Made by a program: the position numbers and the translations under genes. Under the pieces are notes generated by a model, which did no database searches, was not told the DNA's origin, and worked only from the letters and a program-made list of their open reading frames with translations. From Holophagales bacterium (GTDB lineage: Bacteria > Acidobacteriota > Thermoanaerobaculia > Multivoradales > Multivoraceae), in the NCBI GenBank assembly GCA_009837885.1, contig VXSP01000001.1, forward strand, positions 1 through 61,148: 61,148 nucleotides of DNA, given 5' to 3'. Positions 49,785 through 57,876 of the stretch are shown here, in pieces (position 1 is the first letter of the stretch; each line of letters begins with the position of its first letter).

Positions 49785-50917
49785 CGGGTTCGCGACAACG
49801 AGCCGGTGTTGTAGCCGTAGCGCTGGCCGCAATGCTCACGGCACCGGCGACAGCCGAGAATGGCGTCGTGCTGGCCGAGTTCATCTTCAACGACGCGCCG
49901 CATCCCGAGTGCCACGCCTCGACGATCGCCGAGACGGCTTCGGGCGCTCTGGTCTCTGCCTGGTTCGGCGGGACCGCCGAGCGGAACGCGGATGTAGGCA
50001 TCTGGTTCAGCCGGCAGGGCGTCGACGGCTGGACGCTTCCGGTCGAGGTGGCCAACGGCGTCCAAACGGGCGGCGGTCGCTACCCGACCTGGAACCCCGT
50101 TCTCTACCAGTCGCCGCGTGACGGCGCGCCCCTGCTCCTCTTCTTCAAGGTGGGGCCGAGCCCGCCGGAGTGGTGGGGGATGGTCATGGAGTCGGTGGAC
50201 GACGGCCGCACCTGGAGCGAGCCCCGGCGGCTTCCGGACGGAATTCTGGGTCCCATCAAGAACAAGCCGATCACCCTGTCCGACGGCAGTCTGCTCGCCG
50301 GCTCGAGCATCGAGGACGCGCCCGAACCTCCGGCCTGGCGGGCGCACTTCGAGCGTTCTCCCGATCTGGGACGAACCTGGACGCGCAGCGAGCGACTGGC
50401 CGGCAGGACCGCGGGCGGCGACGACTTCTGGATCATCCAGCCGACGATCCTGGCGCTTGGCGACGGCGAACTCCTGGCGCTGTTCCGGTCCAAGCAGAGT
50501 CGCATAGCGGCGTCCCGCTCAGCGGACGAAGGTCGTTCCTGGGGGCCGATCTACGCCACCGGCCTGCTCAACCCCGACGCCGGGGTCGATGGCCTCACGC
50601 TGGCCGATGGCCGGCACCTCCTCGTCTACAACCACAAGGTGCGCGTGGATGGCGCCTGGGCCGGTTCCCGGACGCGCCTGAACGTGGCGCTATCGGACGA
50701 CGGCGACACCTGGGACGCGGCGCTGATGCTGGAAGACCAGGACGGGGAGTACTCCTATCCGGCGGTCATCCAGGCCCGTGACGGGATGGTCCATGTGACG
50801 TACACGCATCGGCGCACGCGCATTCGGCACCTGGTCCTCGACCCGGCCGCGCTCGCGCAGTACCCGATGTCCGGAGTCGAGTGGCCGGCGGAAGCGCCGG
50901 TCCTGCCTCCCGAGTGA
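49781..50917 (+). CDS. Secreted sialidase-like (Asp-box) glycosidase
   Basis: The 378-residue protein has a signal peptide (VVAVALAAMLTAPATA) and four Asp-box (BNR) repeats, SVDDGRTWSEP, SPDLGRTWTRS, SADEGRSWGP and SDDGDTWDAAL, marking a six-bladed sialidase-like propeller; AHASTIAE-type and SAWFGGTAERNADVGIW segments match the bacterial exo-alpha-sialidase-like family. The exact glycan is unknown. The GTG start overlaps the stop of the selenoprotein (GTGA), and its own stop overlaps the symporter start. Confidence 0.88.
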   Translation: MTGSRQRAGVVAVALAAMLTAPATAENGVVLAEFIFNDAPHPECHASTIAETASGALVSAWFGGTAERNADVGIWFSRQGVDGWTLPVEVANGVQTGGGRYPTWNPVLYQSPRDGAPLLLFFKVGPSPPEWWGMVMESVDDGRTWSEPRRLPDGILGPIKNKPITLSDGSLLAGSSIEDAPEPPAWRAHFERSPDLGRTWTRSERLAGRTAGGDDFWIIQPTILALGDGELLALFRSKQSRIAASRSADEGRSWGPIYATGLLNPDAGVDGLTLADGRHLLVYNHKVRVDGAWAGSRTRLNVALSDDGDTWDAALMLEDQDGEYSYPAVIQARDGMVHVTYTHRRTRIRHLVLDPAALAQYPMSGVEWPAEAPVLPPE

Positions 50918-52398
50918 CCGCAGGCGCCGATCTCGTCGTTTTCGTCGTCTACCTGGCGGCGGTGGTGGTGCTTGGCCTCTCGCTGGCCAAACGGAGTGGA
51001 ACGGCGCGGGGGTTCATGGTCGCCGGCGGAGCGCTGCCCGGCTGGGCGGTTGGCATGTCGATGTTCGGCACGTTCCTGTCAAGCAACACGTTCATCGGGG
51101 TCCCCGGGCAAGCGTACGGCGGCAACTGGAACGCGTTCGTCTTCTCGCTGTCCCTGCCGGTGGCGGCGTTCCTCGCGGCGCGCTGGTGGATCCCGTTCTA
51201 TCGCAGCGGCGCTGCGTTGTCGGCCTACCACCACCTCGAAGCCCGGTTCGGCCGCTGGGCCCGGACCTACGCCGTTGCCTGCTACCTGCTGACGCAGTTC
51301 GCGCGGGTCGGCTCGATCCTGTTCGGCGTCGCCCTGGCGATGAACGCCCTGACCGGCTGGCCGGTGGCCTGGATCATCCTCTGCACTGGCATCGTCGTCA
51401 CGGTCTACACCCTCGTCGGCGGCATCGAGGCGGTCATCTGGACCGACGTGATCCAGAGTGTCGTGCTGACCATCGGGGCTCTGATCGTTGGCGGGCTCCT
51501 GATCGCGGATGCGCAGGGTGGGTTCGGCGGACTGCTTGAGGTGGCGCAGGCGGCGGAGAAGTTCTCCCTCGGCAGCTTCTCGTTCGACTTCACGACCTCG
51601 ACCTTCTGGGTCGTCCTGGTCTACGGCCTGTTCATCAACTTCACCAACTTCGGCATCGACCAGAGCTACGTCCAGCGCTATCACGCGGCGGTGAGCGACC
51701 GTGCCGCGTCTCGCTCGGTGTGGCTGGCGGCCGGCCTCTACCTGCCGGTTTCGGCCGTCTTCTTCTTCATCGGTACAGGGCTCTTCGTCGTTCTCCAGGG
51801 ACAGCCCGAGGCGGCCGGTCTCGCCGCCGATCAGGCCTTCCCGCACTACATCTCGACCCGGTTACCGTCCGGCGCCGCGGGCCTGCTGATCGCCGCGCTG
51901 TTCGCGGCGGCGATGAGCAGCATCGACACCTCGTTCAACAGCTCGGCCACGGTGTTCCTGTCGGACATCTACCGGACGTACATCCGGCCCGAGCGCGGTC
52001 CGGACGGCGGCGAGGCCGAGGACCTGAGTGTGCTGCGTCGTTCGACCGTCGTCATCGGCGTTCTCGGCACGGGCGCGGCGCTACTGATGATCGGCGCCGA
52101 GAGCCTGCTGGACGTCTGGTGGACGGTGTCGGGCATCTTCGCCGGCGGACTGCTGGGACTCTTCGCGCTCGACCGGCTGGCGCCGCGGGCCGGGCGAGCG
52201 GCGGCCCAGATCGGAGTGGCGGTGGGCGTGCTGGTCATCGTCTGGATGACGGTGTCGCCGCAGCTCGAGGGCGGCCTGGCCATGCTGCGCATTCCGCTGC
52301 ACAGCTACATGATCACCGTCATCGGCACGCTCACGATCTTCGGCGTCGGTCTGGTGCTTTCCGGTGGGCGCCGGACGCCCGGCGCTGCGATAGGGTGA
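50914..52398 (+). CDS. Sodium:solute symporter (SSS family), copy 2
   Basis: The 494-residue transporter starts at GTG 50914, overlapping the sialidase stop (GTGA). About 13 hydrophobic segments include GFMVAGGALPGWAVGMSMFGTFLSSNTFIG, YTLVGGIEAVIWTDVIQ and AAAMSSIDTSFNSSATVFLSDIY. In SSS proteins linked to sialidases the cargo is often sialic acid, so this could import the sugar released by its coupled enzyme. The cargo is inference from context. Confidence 0.9.
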   Translation: MTAGADLVVFVVYLAAVVVLGLSLAKRSGTARGFMVAGGALPGWAVGMSMFGTFLSSNTFIGVPGQAYGGNWNAFVFSLSLPVAAFLAARWWIPFYRSGAALSAYHHLEARFGRWARTYAVACYLLTQFARVGSILFGVALAMNALTGWPVAWIILCTGIVVTVYTLVGGIEAVIWTDVIQSVVLTIGALIVGGLLIADAQGGFGGLLEVAQAAEKFSLGSFSFDFTTSTFWVVLVYGLFINFTNFGIDQSYVQRYHAAVSDRAASRSVWLAAGLYLPVSAVFFFIGTGLFVVLQGQPEAAGLAADQAFPHYISTRLPSGAAGLLIAALFAAAMSSIDTSFNSSATVFLSDIYRTYIRPERGPDGGEAEDLSVLRRSTVVIGVLGTGAALLMIGAESLLDVWWTVSGIFAGGLLGLFALDRLAPRAGRAAAQIGVAVGVLVIVWMTVSPQLEGGLAMLRIPLHSYMITVIGTLTIFGVGLVLSGGRRTPGAAIG

Positions 52399-52967
52399 CA
52401 GCCTTCGCGCAGCCACCGATGTTCGCTCGAGATTCTCCGCCGACCCCGCGCTCCGACCGTCCACGCCGGCTGGCGGTCCTCCTGGTCTCCTCGCTCCTGC
52501 TGCTGTCGCTCGCCGGCTGCAACGACCGCGGGGATCTACTGGGCGTCGAGCTCGTCGTCTTCACCCTCGGCGAGTGGGCCGGCACCGGGCCCCAGGGAGA
52601 GGAGTTCCGGTTCATCCTGGAACGCGACGATGACGACGTGAGGCTCGCCGCCTTCCTCGTCAACCTGCCGGGACTCGCGGACGCCGCCGTGGGCGAGCCC
52701 GAGGCGTGCGCCACGCTCGTCAATGCGTTCACCAGGTTCGGCAACTCCAACGCGAACGTCCGGATTCGCGAAGCGGGCTTCCAGTTCCGTACGCCGAACG
52801 ACGTCCGGGTCGACCAGGACGGCCTGATCGAGGCGGTGATCACCGGCACCTTCGACTCTCCGGACAGCGCGATGGTGGACGCCGAGATCGAGATCGACGC
52901 CACGCGCTTTCTCCCTTGCCGCATCGAGACGATGGCCAGTTGGGAGATGGAGCCGGTCGGTTCCTGA
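52395..52967 (+). CDS. Hypothetical lipoprotein, end of selenoprotein operon
   Basis: The GTG at 52395 overlaps the symporter stop (GTGA); an alternative ATG is at 52419. The lipobox LLLLSLAGC anchors a 150-residue acidic domain (VFTLGEWAGTGPQGEEFRFILERDDDDV, RIREAGFQFRTPNDVRV) of no recognised family. As the fourth coupled gene, it may bind the glycan or assist the symporter, which is only a guess. Confidence 0.75.
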   Translation: MTAFAQPPMFARDSPPTPRSDRPRRLAVLLVSSLLLLSLAGCNDRGDLLGVELVVFTLGEWAGTGPQGEEFRFILERDDDDVRLAAFLVNLPGLADAAVGEPEACATLVNAFTRFGNSNANVRIREAGFQFRTPNDVRVDQDGLIEAVITGTFDSPDSAMVDAEIEIDATRFLPCRIETMASWEMEPVGS

Positions 52968-53003
52968 ATCGCGGGCTCGACCGGCGCGAGGCGGAGGCGG
53001 AGG

Positions 53004-54575
53004 ATGTATCCCGGCAGGTACGCGCGCGAAACCCCGGACAAGCCGGCGGTCATCATGGCCGGAACCGGCGAGGCGGTTACCTACCTCGAACTCGACCGTC
53101 GGTCGAACCGTCTGGCTCAGCTCTGGTACGCGCAGGGACTGCGGCCGCGCGACCACGTGGCGATCTTCATGGAGAACCACCCGCGCTACTTCGACGTCTA
53201 CTGGGCCGCGATCCGGTCGGGCCTCTACCTGACCACGGTGAATCGTTATCTGACCGCGGAGGAGGCGGCGTACATCGTCAAGGACTGCGGCGCGCGGAGC
53301 ATCGTCGGTTCGGCGAAGCTGGCCGAAGCGTGTGCCGAACTGACCGACATGATCCCGAGCTGTCCGAGCCGGCTGATCGTCGACGACGACGGATTGGGCA
53401 TTCCAGCCGGCTGGGACGACTATGGCGAGGCGACAGCCGCGTTCCCGGCCGAGCCGCTCGCCGATCAACCGCGCGGCAGCACGATGCTCTACAGCTCCGG
53501 CACCACCGGACGGCCCAAGGGCATCCTGCGGCCGCTGACCGGTTTGTCGGTCGAGGAGATGCCGGACCAGCGGTTCGAGGTGCTGACGACCATCTACGGC
53601 ATCGACGCCGATTCGATCTACCTGTCGCCGGCGCCCCTGTACCACGCCGCGCCGCTCGGCTTCACGGCCGGTACGCAGACCCTCGGCGGCACGGTGGTCG
53701 TCATGGAGCGGTTCGACCCCGAACTCTCGCTCAAGGCGATCGAGGACTACGGGATCACCGTGAGCCAGTGGGTGCCGACGATGTTCAGCCGGATGCTCAA
53801 GCTCCCAGAGGAAGCGCGCACCCGCTACGACCTGTCGAGCCACAAGCGGGCGATTCACGCCGCCGCTCCCTGCCCGGTCGACGTCAAGCGCCGGATGATC
53901 GAGTGGTGGGGGCCGATCATCCTGGAGTACTACGCCGGCTCCGAGGGCAACGGCATGTGCGCGGTCGAAACGGAGGAATGGCTCAGGAAACCGGGCACGG
54001 TCGGCCAGTGCCTGACCGCGACGGTGCACATCTGTGACGACGAGGGCGAGGAGTTGCCGGCGGGCGAGCCGGGGACGATCTTCTTCGAACCGCCCGAGGA
54101 CGCGGATCTGTTCGAGTACCACGGCGACCGGGAGAAGACGCTCGGCTCGCGGCACCCGCGCCATCCCCGCTGGAGCACGCTCGGCGATGTCGGCTACCTG
54201 GACGAGGACGGCTACGTCTTCCTGACCGATCGCAAGGCGTTCATGATCATCTCGGGCGGCGTCAACATCTATCCGCAGGAGATCGAGGACGCTCTGATCC
54301 TCCACCGGAAGGTGGCCGACGTGGCGGTGATCGGCGTGCCGAGCGAGGACCTGGGCGAAGAGGTCAAGGCGGTCGTCCAGTTGATGCCCGGTTTCGAGGA
54401 GAGTACGGACGTGGCCGAGGAGCTTCTGGTCTACGCGCGCGAGCGCGTGGCGCACTACAAGGCGCCGAAGTCGATCGACTTCGAGGAACAGCTCCCACGG
54501 CTTCCGACCGGGAAGCTCTACAAGCGCCTGCTGCGGGACCGTTACTGGACGGGCCGTACCTCGCGGATCGTCTAG
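53004..54575 (+). CDS. Acyl-CoA synthetase (fatty-acid/aryl-CoA ligase type)
   Basis: The 523-residue ANL ligase has LYSSGTTGRPKGILRPL, YYAGSEGNG, TLGDVGYLDEDGYVFLTDRKAFMIISGGVNIYP and a C-terminal RLPTGKLYKRLLRD lysine. It activates a carboxylate to its CoA ester. Repeated GGAGGC sits before ATG 53004. It is 36 bases after the lipoprotein and may be in the same transcript, but with no coupling. Confidence 0.93.
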   Translation: MYPGRYARETPDKPAVIMAGTGEAVTYLELDRRSNRLAQLWYAQGLRPRDHVAIFMENHPRYFDVYWAAIRSGLYLTTVNRYLTAEEAAYIVKDCGARSIVGSAKLAEACAELTDMIPSCPSRLIVDDDGLGIPAGWDDYGEATAAFPAEPLADQPRGSTMLYSSGTTGRPKGILRPLTGLSVEEMPDQRFEVLTTIYGIDADSIYLSPAPLYHAAPLGFTAGTQTLGGTVVVMERFDPELSLKAIEDYGITVSQWVPTMFSRMLKLPEEARTRYDLSSHKRAIHAAAPCPVDVKRRMIEWWGPIILEYYAGSEGNGMCAVETEEWLRKPGTVGQCLTATVHICDDEGEELPAGEPGTIFFEPPEDADLFEYHGDREKTLGSRHPRHPRWSTLGDVGYLDEDGYVFLTDRKAFMIISGGVNIYPQEIEDALILHRKVADVAVIGVPSEDLGEEVKAVVQLMPGFEESTDVAEELLVYARERVAHYKAPKSIDFEEQLPRLPTGKLYKRLLRDRYWTGRTSRIV

Positions 54576-54589
54576 GGACTGCGACTGGC

Positions 54590-55300
54590 TTGCTGACCAG
54601 GATCGCGGACGAACTCGCTGCGGCGGTCGACGACCTCCGTTTCGGCCCGCCGGTCGCTCACGTCTACAACCCGCTGATCTACGCCCGGGCGGCGCACCAC
54701 GCGTACCTGAATCTGGCCGGCGCCGGACCGGACAGGGTGATTCTCGTGGGGATGAACCCCGGACCGTGGGGCATGACCCAGACCGGCGTGCCGTTTGGCG
54801 AGGTGGCGTACGTGCGGGAGTGGCTGGGCATCGGAGCAGGAGTGGAGCCGCCCGCGGACCAACACCCGAAACGCCCGATTCTCGGCTTCGACTGCCGGCG
54901 GAGCGAGGTCAGCGGACGGCGGGTCTGGGGTTGGGCGAAGCAGCGTTTCGAGAACCCGGAGGCGTTCTTCAGGCGCTTCCTGATATGGAACTACTGCCCG
55001 CTGGCGTTTCTCCTGGAGAGGGGCGCCAACCTGACTCCGGACCGGCTGTCGGCACGCGAAAAGGCGCCGCTGTTTCAGGCCTGCGATCGGGCGCTGCGGC
55101 AGGCGGTCGAAGCGCTGGAACCCCGACTGGTGGTCGGCATCGGCGTGTTCGCGGAAGGCCGGGCGCGCCGGGCGCTCGGGGACCTGGGCGTGCCGGTCGG
55201 CCGGATGCTTCATCCGAGCCCGGCCAGTCCGGCCGCGAACCGCGGCTGGCAGCAGCAGGCGGAGCGTGATCTGCGCGCCCTGGGCGTGGCGCTAGCGTAG
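54590..55300 (+). CDS. SMUG1-type uracil-DNA glycosylase
   Basis: The 236-residue protein carries the SMUG1 motifs: GMNPGPWGMTQTGVPFG (54-70), RFLIWNYCPLAF and the C-terminal HPSPASPAANRGW. It removes uracil or 5-hydroxymethyluracil from single- or double-stranded DNA. Start is TTG 54590. It overlaps the convergent serine hydrolase gene by 9 bases. Confidence 0.92.
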   Translation: MLTRIADELAAAVDDLRFGPPVAHVYNPLIYARAAHHAYLNLAGAGPDRVILVGMNPGPWGMTQTGVPFGEVAYVREWLGIGAGVEPPADQHPKRPILGFDCRRSEVSGRRVWGWAKQRFENPEAFFRRFLIWNYCPLAFLLERGANLTPDRLSAREKAPLFQACDRALRQAVEALEPRLVVGIGVFAEGRARRALGDLGVPVGRMLHPSPASPAANRGWQQQAERDLRALGVALA

Positions 55301-56578
55301 TTCGACCGTCGTGTCCTCGATGGCCAGGACCACCGCGTCGTGGATCGCGGGCCGGAGCCTGCGGATCGCGATGTTCTCGCGGGTCGGGTGGACCCGGTTG
55401 GTCAGCAGGACGACGATCAGCTCCAGTTCCGGGTCGATCCAGAGCGAGGTGCCCGTGAAGCCGGTGTGGCCGTAGGAGCGGGACGAGAAGTAGCGGCCGG
55501 CGGAGCTGGGGTCGGACGGCGTGTCCCAGCCCAGCGCGCGGCTGCTGCCGGGCACGAGTTCGGCCCGGCGGGTGAAGAGGACGACCGTGTCGTGGCCGGC
55601 GATCCGACGGCCGCCGTAGGCGCCGCCGTTCAGCATCGCCTGGGCGAACGCGGCGACGTCGCGAGCGGTGCCGAACAGGCCGGCGTGGGGCGCCACGCCG
55701 CCGAGAGCGTGGGTGTTCTCGTCGTGGACTTCGCCGTGCGGCAGTCGTCCCCGCCAGGTGTCGAACTCGGTCGGAGCGATTCGTTCGCGCAGGGACTCCG
55801 CGGGCAGGTAGCTGGTGTCGGCCAGCCCCAGCGGATCGAGGATCTCGTTCTGGACCATCTCGGCGAGGCCATGGCCGGATTCACGCTCCAGGATCTCCCC
55901 GAGCAGCAGGACGCCGAGGTCCGAGTAGATCGACCGTTGGCGGGGCCCGACTTCCAGTTCGGTGGCGGCGATGTGCTCCAGGTAGCGGGAGCGGGCCTCG
56001 TCGCGGTCAAGACCTTCGCCGAGTTCCCGGAACAGCTCGGAGCAGCAGGGCAGGCCGCTCGAATGGGCCAGGAGGTCCCGCAGCGTGGCCCCGCCCACCG
56101 GCGACCCTTCGAGCTCCGCCAGGTAGGAGGCCGCCGTGGAGTCCAGGTCGAGCGCGCCGGATTCGACCCGGCGCATCATCAGGGTCGTCGTCGCGATGAC
56201 CTTGGTCAGCGAGGCCAGGTCGTAGATCGTCGATCGAGTGACGGCGGGGGCGTCGTCCCCGTAGGTCAGGCGACCGGCGGCATGTTCGAGGACGACCGTG
56301 CCGCCGCGGGTGACCACAAGCACGCCGCCGGGTGTGACGCCGGCCGCGACAGCTTCCTCGAGCAGGTCCGCGGCACGCTCGAGCCGAACTGGGTCGAGGC
56401 CGACCGCGGCGGCCGGAGCGTCGCGAAGCACGGTGGCCTGTGGCGGTTCGGCCGACATCGGTGGAGATAGGGGCGCCGTTGGACGGGACGATTGACAGGC
56501 GGAGGTGGCCGCGAGCAGGAGGACAGCCGCCAGGAGCGGAGCCGGTCGTGCGGAGGCGAGTCCCCGCACGGCTTCCAT
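55292..56578 (-). CDS. Beta-lactamase-family serine hydrolase, lipoprotein
   Basis: The 428-residue class-C-like hydrolase has a lipobox (LLLAATSAC), the SxxK motif S-L-T-K in YDLASLTKVIATT, a Y-S-D in RSIYSDLGVLLLG (the YxN position) and HTGFTG near the C-terminus (KTG position). It could be an esterase or peptidase of the DD-carboxypeptidase/EstB group. ATG 56578 is chosen over the upstream GTG at 56650 because it fits the signal peptide. Confidence 0.9.
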   Translation of the reverse strand: MEAVRGLASARPAPLLAAVLLLAATSACQSSRPTAPLSPPMSAEPPQATVLRDAPAAAVGLDPVRLERAADLLEEAVAAGVTPGGVLVVTRGGTVVLEHAAGRLTYGDDAPAVTRSTIYDLASLTKVIATTTLMMRRVESGALDLDSTAASYLAELEGSPVGGATLRDLLAHSSGLPCCSELFRELGEGLDRDEARSRYLEHIAATELEVGPRQRSIYSDLGVLLLGEILERESGHGLAEMVQNEILDPLGLADTSYLPAESLRERIAPTEFDTWRGRLPHGEVHDENTHALGGVAPHAGLFGTARDVAAFAQAMLNGGAYGGRRIAGHDTVVLFTRRAELVPGSSRALGWDTPSDPSSAGRYFSSRSYGHTGFTGTSLWIDPELELIVVLLTNRVHPTRENIAIRRLRPAIHDAVVLAIEDTTVELR

Positions 56579-56781
56579 GGCGGGCGAAGAAGGCAAGGCG
56601 GCCAGAATAGGAGCTTGGACCGTTGAACGCAACGAGGTGCCCCCGTGCAAGGCGGTTGCTATCCTGAGGCCTTCGTGTCAACCGCGCGCTCGATGACGAG
56701 CGCCCGGAGTGGTTCACGGGTGGACTCGCAGCTCGCCACCGGGGTGGAGAAGAGAGCATGTTTGGAGGAGGAGCGTCGACG

Positions 56782-57831
56782 ATGAGAGGTTCTCTGGCGT
56801 GGATCGTGTTGGGTGTGGCGCTGGCCGCCGGTTGCGGCTACGGCGGCGACAGCGAGGAGGCGGAGCCGATGGCGGAGGAGGCAACGGAAGCGATGGAGAG
56901 TGACGGCACGGTTCTGCGCAATGACCCGGCAATGGACGACCTGGTGCCGGTCGGCGCCGTGGTCGAGAAGGTCGCCGACGGCTTCACGTTCACCGAGGGC
57001 CCGGTGTGGGTTCCCGGTGACCCCGACCGCCTCTACTTCAGCGACATCCCGCAGAACAAGGTCTACCGCTGGTCCGAGAGCGAGGGCGCGGTCGTGTTCC
57101 TCGATCCCGTCCTTCCGGACGATGCCGGCACCGGCGGCATCGGCGGATCGAACGGTCTGGCGCTCCACCCGGACGGCCGCCTCGTCCTCTGCGAGCACGG
57201 CAACCGCGTGGTGTCCGCCATGGCGCTGGACGGCGAGCGTGTGACCCTGGCCGGAAGCTATGACGGCAAGCGGCTCAACAGCCCGAACGACATCGTTTAC
57301 CACTCGAGCGGGTCGGCCTTCTTCACCGATCCGCCCTACGGTCTGCCGAACCAGTCCGAGAACAAGGAGCAGGAGCACAACGGCATCTACCGGCTGGACC
57401 CGGACGGCACGGTGACCCTGCTCGAAACCGGCCAGACCCGTCCCAACGGCCTCGGCCTGTCCCCGGACGAGAAGACGCTCTACGTCGCGAACTCCGACGC
57501 GGCGCCCAACCGGTACTGGAAGAAGTACGCGGTGAACGACGACCTCACCCTGGGCGAAGGCGAGATGTTCTTCGACGCCAGCGACATGGAGGCGCCCGGC
57601 GCGCCGGACGGCCTGGCCGTCGATGTCGACGGAAACGTCTTCGCGACCGGGCCGGGCGGCGTGATGGTCATAGCACCCGACGGCCGTCACCTGGGCACGA
57701 TCGCGCCGGCCGAACTGCCCGCGAACACCGCCTTCGGCGGCGACGGCAGCACGCTCTACATGACGGCGCGCTCCGGGCTCTACCGGGTCAGCACGAACAC
57801 CCGAGGCCTCGTGTACGCCGGCGGCGAGTAG
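56782..57831 (+). CDS. SMP-30/gluconolactonase-like propeller lipoprotein
   Basis: The 349-residue protein has a lipobox (VLGVALAAGC) and the SMP-30/gluconolactonase pattern: FTEGPVWVPGDPDRLYFSDIPQNKVYRW, LALHPDGRLVLCEHGNRVV, RLNSPNDIVYHSSGSAFFTDPPYGL and RPNGLGLSPDEKTLYVANS. It would hydrolyse sugar lactones outside the cytoplasm. GGAGGAG 9 bases before ATG 56782 supports that start over ATG 56758. Next downstream is an SSS symporter. Confidence 0.92.
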   Translation: MRGSLAWIVLGVALAAGCGYGGDSEEAEPMAEEATEAMESDGTVLRNDPAMDDLVPVGAVVEKVADGFTFTEGPVWVPGDPDRLYFSDIPQNKVYRWSESEGAVVFLDPVLPDDAGTGGIGGSNGLALHPDGRLVLCEHGNRVVSAMALDGERVTLAGSYDGKRLNSPNDIVYHSSGSAFFTDPPYGLPNQSENKEQEHNGIYRLDPDGTVTLLETGQTRPNGLGLSPDEKTLYVANSDAAPNRYWKKYAVNDDLTLGEGEMFFDASDMEAPGAPDGLAVDVDGNVFATGPGGVMVIAPDGRHLGTIAPAELPANTAFGGDGSTLYMTARSGLYRVSTNTRGLVYAGGE

Positions 57832-57876
57832 GCAGCGGCGCCGGTTGCACCCGCCCGCGGCGCCGAGTAGCCTCGC

